A DNA stretch of 64,000 nucleotides, taken from Tenrec ecaudatus. Lineage: Eukaryota; Chordata; Mammalia; Afrosoricida; Tenrecidae. The notes under the pieces are model-generated. The model did no database searches and was not told where the DNA came from. It saw nothing but the letters and a program-made list of their open reading frames with translations. Location of the stretch: positions 143,750,025 through 143,814,024 of the forward strand of contig NC_134539.1 of NCBI RefSeq assembly GCF_050624435.1, given 5' to 3'. Of this stretch, positions 12,801 to 24,800 are shown in pieces; position 1 is the stretch's first letter; every line of letters starts with the position of its first letter. Position numbers and translations under genes: made by a program.

Positions 12801-15800
12801 ACAAGAGATAAAGAGGAGAGAAGGAAACAGAGGGAGCCACTACCACCATGACGAAAGCGTCAGGAGCGGGCGCACCGTGTGGACCTGGGGTCCCTGTGCT
12901 CTGAACCTCCTAGATCCAAGGAGACCCTCCAAGGGACACGGCCCACAGATGAGTAAAGGACATGGGACGTTTCTCCAGAGGCAGAACTTGGACTTCTAGC
13001 CTCCTAGACCCAGAAAATAAGTTTGTTAAAACCATTCCCTCGTGGTCATTTCTGTTATAGCAACATTAGATAACAAGGTACTCGTCAATGCAGCGTGCAA
13101 GTTTTCTTAAAATTTCTTTATAAGGCCCCACAATATTTTAAGAAAAATCTATGAAGATTGCCATTTTGTGATTCTTTAAGAAAAAAAAAAGTCACCTGGC
13201 CCTTCTAACTTCTCTGCATTGGCTTTAACTGGTCCAGCACAGCCTCTTGGAAGCTGCTTTTGATTGGAAGCATCCTAACGAGAATGTCAGTGTAGTACTG
13301 AGAGGGCTGTCTGCAGCCCTTCACTTGGTTGCAGACACGTGTGAACACATTGTGTTTGTATGAGCTGAACCCCTAAGAGCAGTACGTTTTGACTTATCCT
13401 CATACGCCCTACACAAACTAAGCATGTGCAGAGGGTAGCTGAAAGTAGGTTATTAGTGTACCTAACTTTTAAAGGAAAAATTTATAGGTTATTATTGGTG
13501 TACTTCTACCAACTTGCATTCTTTTTTTTTTCCCAACTTGCATTCTTGCAAACAATGAAAGATATTGGAAATTACTATCTTCCTCACAGATGTTAAAAAG
13601 TGCCCTAGGTGATCGAATGGAAGAAAAGACTGATTTTGAAGAAAAGGAGGCTGGGAATGAAGAGGCAGAAACTGGAAATGCTGAGACACTGTCTCAGCAC
13701 AGCGACAGCATCATGGAGTGTGGGCCAAAGAAGCCAAGGCCAGGTACTTAAGTCCAGAGACGCTTATCTTGGAGACTCTTTCCCAGAGACCAAACCAAAA
13801 CTTCACTCACTAGCATCGAGTCAGTTCTGACTCATAGTGCTCCTATAGGGTAGAGTAAATCTTCCCCTGCGGGATTCTCGAGCCAATAAATCTCTATGGG
13901 GGCAGTTAGCCACATCTTTCACCAGCAGTTGGTAGGTTTGAACTTCTGACCTTGTAGTTAGTTGTCCAAGGCATAATCCACTCTGCCACCAGAGCTCCCT
14001 TGCTCCAGAGGCACTTACCCCGGGTACGCACTCCACAGAGGTCTGGAACGTGGTCAGCCAAGTTACCTGCTCAGGCAGTGCTACTCCCTTCCAGAGAATG
14101 GCTTTCAGAAACGTCAGTTTCCAAAAATGATTTCAAACACCTGGGTCTCTAGTACCCAGAAGATAGCTCTTAGCAGTTACACTTGTTTTAGACCTTTTGT
14201 ATTGAAGATTGGAACTGAAATCCCATCTCTCTTCGCCACGGTCCACTCTTTCCCTCTCGGTGATGTTGTTCAGGCCATAAGGGTCCGCTATCACAGCGCT
14301 GTGCAGACCAGCACCCAGGTTTCATAACTAGAGTCTGCACTGAACAGCCCGAAACACTTGCCGCAGTTTCTCGAGCATCTTCACCTAGGACAGTTGCTGA
14401 CTGTGTAAGTGTGAGATGAAGCTTACTTTTCTCAGTGGTGTCTGTCGCACTGCTCAGCAAAGTGAGTGTGCCACTTTCACTGTGCCTGGTAGGTGGTGTC
14501 GAGTTTGCCACATTCTTGCAGAGATTTGCTGCTGTGTGATCTTCCATTGTTCAAATTCATACAATTCCCTCTGTCTTCCATCAACAAAAATTCTGCGTAT
14601 TTTATCTACCTGGATCATCCCTTGTTTCTCTACCAGTAAGTCTGTTTCTCAGTTCAACGCTTCCGTAACTTTTTCAGCTGTTTTTTTACTTCTTCAATAG
14701 CACTCTTTCCTCAACTATTTAATCTCTTTTCCCTTCAAAGTTAATCTCCAGGAAGTCCCGCATAGAAAGCCCCTTCTTCCCCTTGCTATATACCTCGCCC
14801 TTTGGAAAAAAAAAAAAAAAACAGATTAAAATGCGTGTTTTTTTAATTTTTTTGCAGGCTCTCACATCATTTATCATAATCCAATGTGTCAAGCACATTT
14901 GCACATATGCTGCCATCATTTTCAAAGCATTCTCTTCCCACTTGAGCTCCTAGCAGCTCCCCCTCTCTTTACCCTCTTTCCCCCGCCTGTCCTCCCTCAC
15001 AAACCCTTGATAAGTTATAGACTATTATTTTCATATATCGTCCTGTCGCCCCTCACCCATTTTTCCTTTGTTTGTCCCCCTGGGAGGAGGTTATAGCTTG
15101 ATCCTTGTGAACAATTTCCCCTTTCTACCCCCACCCTCCCCTAATCCTCCTGGTATCTCTACTCTCGGCCTGAGGGGTTATCTATCCTGGATTCCCTGTG
15201 TTGCCCGCTCTTAGGCTCTTATCTGTTGCGTGCTCTGGTCTAATCTGATTTGTAAGGTAGAAGTGAGGTCATGATAGTGGGGGGAAGGAAACACCAAAGA
15301 ACTAGAGGAAAGTTGTGTGTTTCATCAGTGCTGTACTGCACCCTGACTGGCTCATCGCTTCCCTGTGACCCCTCTGTGAGGGGATGTCCAATTGTCTACA
15401 GATGGGCATTGGATCTCTACTCCATATCCGCCCGCCCCCTCAGCCTCAATCCCCATTGGGTATGATTTTATTTTGGGTTTTAGATGCCTGATAGCTGATC
15501 CCATCGATACCTTGTGTTCACACAGGCTGGTGTGCTTCTTCCATGTGGGCTTTGTTGCTTCTGAGCTGGATGGCCGCTTGTTTACCTTCAAGTCTTTAAG
15601 ACCCCAGACGCTGTATCTTTTGATAGCCAGGCACCATCAGCTTTCTTCGCCACATCATGCTAGTGGAGAGGGTCAGGGAAACTGAGAAAGAACACAGTGG
15701 CTACAACAGACAGTCAAACAACAATTTTGAGGATGGCCCAGTACTGGGCAGGGTTTCTTTCTGTGTACCCAGGGTCACTGTGAATCAGAAATGCACCCAA

Positions 15801-18800
15801 TAGCAGGCATCACACACATCCAAGCCAACACTCATCTGTTGGAGGAAGCACCTTGAGTGCATTCACTCATCCATTTCTTGGATTTGTTAAAAACACAGCT
15901 TGGGTTTTGACATACATTTCTGGCTCTCCGTAACTAACAGTGGATGTGTGTGTACCGTAGGACCTGCCATGCCTAGAAAACCATCCAACAGATCCCATTC
16001 GCTCTCCCCCTCGCCGGTGAACAAGCGCCAACAGTGCCACAGGGAGAGAGCAAAGCAGAAAAACACCGAAGAAACAGACATGCGCCGATTCAAAGCGAGG
16101 GTACGTCCCCAGCTCTTGACTACTGTAGGGCAGCAGGAGGTACCAGTCACTGCCAGCCAGATACCACCATGAACAAGGTATGGAGTAAAGGCCCAAAATA
16201 CATCTAGTATGCGTCAGCCAGGTGATAGAGAATTATGTGACATCAAACTCGCACTGGTGATACGGTATGAGAATAACTTGGCCCAGTAGATTAAGACACA
16301 CAAGGTGAGCGTGAGTTAGTTTTTCAGAGTGCACTGTAGAGATGACGGGAACTTGATGTGGTAAGCATGAGAGGCCACTTGAGGTGCAGACAGGATGACA
16401 AATTTCCCGGACAGGCATGAGCAGAGGTAGTTGGGCTTCCGCTAGGACGTTAGCATGATTACCAGGGAAGACGTTCTGCTGTGCAATAAGAATTTAGAAA
16501 TGTCTATGGATTTAGAGTACTTAATTTATGTATGTTTTACAGCGGTAAGAAATTGAGACCAATTCAGACGCCTGCCAATGGTATTATTTCAAATCAGGGG
16601 TAACATAATAATGAAAACTGGTTTAACAGTATTGTGCACTTAAGATGTTATGTCCCAGTTACATCTTTGGTAAAATAATGTATGCTTATGTAAAAGCTCC
16701 TGAAAGGAACTGAGGGGGGAAAAGAGAATGAACTTGATCTCTTAGGAGCAGGAGCTGAGGTGAACGTTGCTCATTCATAAATGTCTCCAATAATAGGTGA
16801 CCTTTTCTCCCCTAGGCAATAACGGAATCATTCGAAAGGGAACTCAGGAGAAATAAAGTGCAAGCGAATGTCGGCCCTCTAGGGATGCACAAGGAGGAGG
16901 AGCAAACAGTGGGTAAAAACCGCCACTGAAATAAACACCAGGGTCAGATTGGTGGGACGTAGAGAAAGGACCTTTCTATGAAGAAGCTCAACACAGCATG
17001 GCCTTGATCATCACTAGCTCCTTAGGATAAAGCTGGCTTCCATTTCACGATGGAGGGCATTCTCTCAACTCATTCCACCAGTGGCCAAGTTGCTCAAATG
17101 TGGCAGGAAAAACTAGCACTCCCCTGCCAACCTAAAGCACCTATCCATTGTGATGGGTTCTGCTTAGGTGCTTGCCAAGGGTTTAACCAACAGCCCAGGT
17201 GGCCAGAGCTGTTGGACCAGCAGAAAAGCTACAGGAGTTCCTGCCTAGTTTTGAGAAGCCCAAGGAAAACCCCTTTTTTCAAATAATTTTATTGATTCAT
17301 ATGACTCTATCACAATCCACACATACATCAATTGTGTGAAGCTCATTTGTGCATTCATTGCCCTCATCCTCAGAACATTTGCTCTTCACTTAAACCCTTG
17401 GCATCAGCTCATTTTTCCCCTCCCTCATGAACCCTTCATAATTCATAAATTATTTACACTGTCCGACATCTCCCGACACCCACTTTTCTGTTGTCCTTCC
17501 CCAGGAAGGAAGTTATATATAGATCCCTATAATCAGTTCCCCCTTTGCACCTCACCCTTCCCCTAGCCTCCCAGCATCGCCACTCTCAGCACTGGTCCTG
17601 AAGGGATCATCCATCCTAGATTCCCTGTGTTTCAAGTCTGTATTTATACCAGTGTACATCCCCTGGTCTAGCCAGATTTGTAAGCTAGAATTGGGATCAT
17701 GATAGTTGGCGGAGAGGAAACATTTAGAAACTAGAGGAAAGTTGTATGTTTCATCGTTGCTAAACTGCACCCTGATTCGTCTCCTCCCCATGACCCTTCG
17801 GTAAGGGGATGTCCAGTTGCCTACAGATGGGCTTTGGGTCTCCACTCCGCATTCCTCTTCATTCAAAATAAGATTTTTGTCTGATGCCTGATACCTCATC
17901 CCTTCCACACCTCGTGATCACCACACAGGCTGGTGTGTTTCTTCCATGTGGGCGTTGTTGCTTCTGAGCTTGTTTACCTTTAAGCCTTTAAGACCCCAGA
18001 CGCTATATCTTTTGATAGCAGGGCATCATCAGCTTTCTTTACTACATTTGCTTTGCCTTCAGCGATCGTGTCGGGAAGGTTAGCATCATGGAATGCTAGT
18101 TAAATAGAACAAAGTATTCTTGCATTGCAGGAGTATTTGAGTGGAGGCCCAATGGCCATCTGCTACCTTAATACTAAACCTGTAAATATATGCACATAGA
18201 TATATCTCCCCATCTTCATATATATTTACATATGTACATGCCTTTATTTAGACCTCTATAAATGCCCTTTGCCTCCTAGCTCTTTCCTCTATTTCCTTTT
18301 ACGTTCCTCTTGTCCCACTATCATGCTTAGCCTTCATTTGGGTTTCAGCAATTCCTTTTGGTTACATTACCCTTGATCACATCCTACCAGGCCTCCTACA
18401 CCCTCTTCACCACTGATTTGGATCACTTGTTCTCTTGTCCCTGGGTTTCTTAACACCACTTTCTTTCCCCCAACCTCTCCCTCTCCTATGTTTCCTGGAA
18501 CTGTCGGTCCTGCTGTTTTCTCCTTAAGATTGTTCACCTAGCCTATTTTATTTAGACAGACCTGCAGAGATAACGCGCAAAACCAAACAAAAGAAAACAA
18601 AACAAGGAAAACCCTTTTCTATTGTTCTTCCATTGTTTTGAAAAAGTTGTTTACAGGAATTTGGTGAAACCATAGGAAATGTATTTATTCTAAAATGTTA
18701 ATACAGTATAATTGCAATGAAGCATTGTTTTAATCTATGATGAAAGGCTGGCAAAGCAAGTCCATCAACACATTCGTTGTGGTTCTATTCAGGGTGTAGG

Positions 18801-21800
18801 GCAGTGGCAAGTCTGAAACGTGTAAAAGATGGATTTTTCTTTATTTTACTTCAAGGGATATCAGATGTCATGGCTACTTTTTAACTTACTTGAAAATTAA
18901 CTGGAGTTTATAAATTTGAAGTCAATCAAATGGGTTTGGCTGAGGATTAGGCCTTTATTTTGCCCATATTTAAGATGGTGTATGAAAATTATTAGCCCGC
19001 TCTCATCTCTATTCTGTGTTGTATCTGCTCTTAAGGGAAACATATACAGAGAAGCTGTGCATAAAAGGACACCAAAATCTTCTCAGCCTTGGAAGATGTC
19101 TGCCAGGAAAACCATTGCGCCAAGTCCAAGAGGTGGCTTCCCAAAGCCAGATAAAGCCGTTCCTAGTAAGAACCACAAAATTGTTCCTTATGTAAACTGG
19201 CCACATTTCAGTGTGTACTAGATTCCCAGGATGCAGCGCTGAAAACCAGCATGCTCATTAGCTGGAGAATGCTCCCCTCTTTTTCAGTGCCAATGGCTGG
19301 GCTTCTGTAGAGAAACTCATACGGCAGTGCACCTCAGGGAACCCTAGCTATTGGCACAAAGGAAATGCTAGGACCTGCTGCCCTAGCCATAGCCTCCCTC
19401 TTCCTCACCGTGGTAGCCTGGTCTTTGCTTCTGGGAAACTGGAAGGACAGACGGGATGCTCCAAGGCAATCAGATGGCTTGTCTAGCTCCTGTTGCCGGG
19501 ACACCAGACTCCTTACAAGAAGAACCTGGTCACACTAAATGGCAGGCTGCTGGTTTCCCAACAACAGCCCATTACACGGAAGCATTTTATTCTAAGGACA
19601 AGGCTGCCAGGAGGGCTGAATAGTGTTCCCCACAGTGCATGCGTGTGTACATACACTCACACACACAACCAGGCCACTTGAGTGGACTTGACACCAGTAC
19701 ATATCATCATTCAGAACTATTGAGCTCATTTCTTCCTTGACAACTCATAATTAGCTTGCTCCAATCAAAGAAGGGCTGAAAAATCTGGTACATGCATGTA
19801 GAATGGGTCTCTTTAGGAGAAGCAGCCTGTGTTAGTCTGGGTAGACTAGAGAAACAAATTCATACACACTCATGTGTATAAGGAAGAAGTTTATATACAA
19901 GAGCAATTGAATATTGATGAAACAGCCCAGCCAAGTCCAGATCAAGTCCGTAAGTCCGATATTAACCCATATGTTGGATACCAATCAATAAGGTCCTCTT
20001 CAGACTCATTGAAACCCATGCAAATGATTCCAAATGCAGGAAGATCACAGGCTAGTGGGTTAGAAGTCTTATGGATCCAGTGGCGTTATAAGCATCTCGG
20101 CCCTGGCCAGGGGTCTCCCCGTGGCTCCTTCAGCCCCGAAACTCTGCCTGCCTCAGGGTAGCTTTAGGTGGCTTCTCCTCAAAAATGCCTTGCAGGGAGT
20201 GTCCCGACTCCAGCGAGCTATTTATCTCTTTGCTCTCCAACCTGTGACCCTATTAACAGGCTAGCCTCCACCCCTTCACTCTTAAGCCTCTCTTAAATTG
20301 ACAACAGATTATGTAACTACCGCACAGCCCACCATGTGGATTAGCTCTGACCTACCAGGAAAGGGGATGAGAGCACTTGTAAAAAGCTGTCAGCACGTGC
20401 TCTCAGATTAAGAGCATCTCATTTTACTTTGCAGTGAAATTAAATGAATACAGTCTCCTACCCATGATGCTGGAGCAGTTTCCATTTCTCCACATTTCTG
20501 GCCAAACCCTGAGCAAAATGTGGAAAGAGCAAATTGCACAGCTTGAACAGCTCAGAAAAGATGCATATGGAGACCAGCGGTCAAAGAAGAAACTCCAAGA
20601 TGAAGTAAGTCGCTCTCAGTTTTAAACGCGGGAGGAAGCACAGATCTTTGAGACTCTAACATGCGTCTCGTTAACCCACTGCCTCTTGTGCCCCTGCCCC
20701 CACCTTTATAGATAGAAGAAGCCTTAAGAAGGCATGATCTCCTTACTGCTCTTGTCAAGAAAGAATATGAACATAACAAGAGACTGGTATGTCAAGAGCA
20801 AGTTGGTGTTGCCATTTTGAATTTAACAGTTAACCTGCTATTTGTACTGCCGGACGTTTCTCTTTTAACATTTGCCTGAGGAAGCATCTAGGGCTTGCCA
20901 ACAGTGTGGGGAGGAAGGTGCTCGGTACTTTACATACAGTTTCATTTAGTCTGTATAAAACAGTGGAGTAGATGTGTGCTGTGGAATCTGGAAGTTGAAG
21001 TGGTGAGATGTTGCCCAGCTTGTGCTGGGTTCCACTGCAAGCAGCAAGATTGCATTTTCGATTCGGTCTGGGGCTATGCTTCCACAGCCCCTTCTTGGGG
21101 CCTGCTGGTTTTAACATAACAATTTTGATTTTCTCACCTTCCTTAGCCCCCACGTAAAGAGCTGGGTAGATTATCAGCCTGCACTGTAATTTAAGGGGCA
21201 TTGGGGATTCAGTGGTAGAACCCCTGCTTTCCATGTGGAAGACCCAGGTTTGAGTACCAGTCAGTGCACTTCCCATGCAACTACACCGGTCTGGTCAGTG
21301 AGGCTTGTACATTACTATGCTGTTGAACAGGTTTCAGGGGAGCTTCCAGCCTAAGAAGGACTTGGAAGGAAAGGTCTGATCTACCTCTGAAAACACTGGA
21401 TCACCACAGTCCAAACCATAACCTATCATGAGGTTGCCCAGCAGCTGACAACTGTATTTGGACTGGAAATTATACTTAGCACAACATCCTTTTTCAAGTG
21501 TAGTGAAGGGAGAGGATAGTAAGAGAGGGCTTCCAAAAGTTTATACGAAAATAGAACTGAAAGATAATGGAGTGTTTCCACAACATTTTGAAGCCCTCTC
21601 ATAAGGCAAAGGAAGAGATAGATGTAAAGGCCTCTGGCTGGGCATGCAATAGAGAAAAGCCAGGAGAGCCATCATCCTTACTAACTCCAGAAATCAGGGA
21701 TGCCATCTCAAGCATGCCTGAGTACATGGGTACGGAAAAGGGAAAACAGGCCCTGAACACAATCTGTGTCACTACTTGCTAGTCTTCTAGTACTTGGCTA

Positions 21801-24800
21801 GTTTTGTCCAACTTCTCAGGAACAAACCAAGTTCAGTGATTCAGATACCCTTTTAGTGTAATCTTTCTTTTTGGCTCAATCCTCTTGAAAACTCAAGCTT
21901 GAAAGAGGGCACTTCCTCTTCTTTTGAAGCTGGCAGCCAGTGGGAACCCCGGAAACCCCAGGGGGAGCAGGAGGGTGCAGGGTCACTGCTGCTTGCTGCC
22001 AGAGTGAGCTTGTTCCTTTGGTGGGAAGTCAGGCAGATGAGAACTCTGAGGCTGTCTGCCTTCCATCCTTACCTCTTTTTCCATTTCCTAGCAAGACTTC
22101 AAGGATCGCATTAATAGGCAGAGGTTGACTCAATCAAAGATAAAAGAGAATCGGCAGCAAATAGTCCGTGCCCGCAGATACTACGATGATTATAGAGTTC
22201 AGTTGCGGGCAAAAATGATGAGAATGAGAACCCGGGAAGAAATGGTAAGTGTAGTTTTCTGTCCAGTACTATTTAAGAAGTTAATCTTACCATTAACTTT
22301 CAGGATCTCCATTTTTGTGTGACTCTTGTCGTCACAGTTTAAATCCATGATGCAAGTCCAAGTCTTCAAATACAAACCGAGACTTACTTGCCGATGCCTC
22401 CCTTGCTCACTGGTAGTGCATCTCTGTCTGTTCCCAGGCCCCACCGCACTTTTACTGGGAAGCCTTCATTCTCTCTGGCCTCTCAAGTACAATTGCTCTC
22501 GGGACTTGGGGCATGTCCTGAGACAGGTGTGGTAAGATGACTGCAGAAACCACATCAAATCAGGATATTTCCTCAAGATATTTGCCGTCTCGTTCTGAGC
22601 TGAAACGTGTCCTCTTTGAGAATCTCAAATTGGCAATAGATCTGAGTCAGGAGTAAAACCATTATTTACCTCAAGTGGCTGCTCTAGAGTGAGTCCTATT
22701 CTCCTCCTTTCCAGAGGAGGGCGCGCCTAAGGCGGTCAAGTCAGCATGTAAGAAACAACGAATGATGAGCAGGGCTCTCAGAACCAGCTCTTTCAAGAAT
22801 GGAAGCCAGCTAGCCAACTTCAACCCCCCCAACAGTTTGTTTTACTGTGGCCGAGTCAGACACCTGAAAGCAGAAACTACCAGACAGATGTTTACCCGAG
22901 TTCTATTGATTATGCAAAGACACTTGACTGCACAGAGCACTGTGACCACTTCATTATGTTCATTTGGAATCTCTGTGTCGACCAGAAGGCAGTTGTTTGC
23001 ACAGAACAAGGGAATGCTATGTGGTTTAAAATCAGGAAAGGCGTACATCAGTCAGGATTGTATGCTTTCACCATACTTGTTCAATCTGTATGTTGAGCAA
23101 ATCATCCAAGACACTGGACTACATAAAGGAGGAGGCACCAGGATTGGAAGAAGGCTCAGTGACAGCCTCCGATACGCAGATGATACAACCTTGCCTGCTG
23201 AAGGCCTGAAGGACTTGAAACAAACATATCCGGATGAGGACCCAAGAGTCAGTATGGCTTACACCTCAACCTAACTCAGCAAATCCCTGCAGCTGGACCA
23301 GTAAGCAGACCAGACAAGAAAAGATCTGCTGGACCAGACAAGCAGAGAAAAGATAGCAGCTGTCAAGGGTTTCATTTCACTTGGACCCACAATCAGTGCC
23401 CATGGGAACAGCAGTCAAGCAATCAAATGATGTATTTAAAATGTTGAAGAGCACAGACGACCCTTTTAGCACGAAGGCGTGCCTGACCACAGCCATTCTT
23501 CCACTCACCTCAAGCAGAAGCTCAACAATGAGTGAAGAACAGTGAGGAACTGATACCTCTGAATGATAGTGTTGATGAAAAATATTACATACACGGTGGG
23601 CTGCCAGAAGAACAAACCAATCTGTCTTCAAAGAAGTATAGCCAGAAATCTCTGTAGCTGTGAGGATGATGAGGCTTTGTCTCACATATTTAGGACATAT
23701 TCCCACAGGGACTAGTCCCTGGAGAAGAAAATCCTGCTTGGTAAAGTGGAGTGTCAGCCAAAAAGAGACTCGATGAAATGGATGGACACAGCTGCAACAG
23801 TAGTCTGCCAGGAGCACAGCAACTATTGTGTGGGTGGTGCAGGTCGGGGGGTGGGGGGGTGTAAGGGTTCCTTGGGTTGCTATGAGTTGTAACTGATTTA
23901 ATGGCACCTGAGACAAACAACAATCAGATGGCACCTACCCTCACCCCTCAGTTCACATGTGTTCACAGCATGTATTTCTGCTCAGGGTCCTTGTCCTATA
24001 TACATGTCTGCTTGAGAATTCTTTTCTAAAAGACTCAATCTTTGGGATACGTAAAAAATGCTCAATAACACAAGTCATTACAAAAATGCAAATCAAGTCA
24101 AAACACATGAGATACCACTTTACAGCTACTAGAATGGTGAAAGCCAAAGACTTGTCGGCAATGATGCTGAGAAACGGAGCCCTCGCACAGGGCTAGTTGG
24201 ACTGTAAAACAGGGCGGCTGCTTTGCAAAAGTTAGGAAGTTTCTGAAAGAGTAAACATATCACTGACCTTTTGACCCAGCAATTCTACTTCCTAGGTATA
24301 CCGCTACACAAAAATCTATACATACATATTCATAGCAGGATTATTCATCATGGCAAAAAACTACCCAAATGTTCATCAACTAATGAATGGGTAAATGTCT
24401 TTTAAAAAAGAGAATTAGTCTGCCATAAGAAGCACTGATCTAGACTACACAATGGATGAGCTTTGAAAATATGGTTAAGTGAAACAAGCCAGATATCAAA
24501 GACCACTGTATGGCCCATTTCTATGAAATGCCAGACAAGGTCAATCGAGAGAGAGATAGAGAGAGAGAGAAGCCAGTGGCTGTAGAGGCAGGGGGAATGG
24601 AGTGTCTGCTGATGGGCACAGGGGCTCTTTAGGGTAGTAGCTACACAACTCTGAATATACTAAAAACTAATCTCAGGAAAGCTGTTATGAAAAATAAGTC
24701 AGCAAAATATAATCAGTGTGCATCTCTAATTGGGCAAAGTGATTATATTACTTGGTGTCTTAACTTTCTTTTTATGATTAAATAACAGATATTTAAGAAA

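Noticed and set aside
16909-16912. CEP95 exon ending at 16912 using gtaaaa
   Set aside because: It breaks frame into the next exon (stop within ten codons), whereas the donor 4 bases upstream keeps it.
21198-21268. Functional tRNA-Gly gene
   Set aside because: The anticodon arm and T loop are altered and a SINE body follows directly; no terminator run of T.
22762-23274. 170-codon frame as a possible host gene
   Set aside because: The YADD core and flanking motifs identify RTE reverse transcriptase; neighbouring sequence is broken.
23377-23934. 185-codon open frame on the - strand
   Set aside because: Antisense of the RTE 3' region; no domain.
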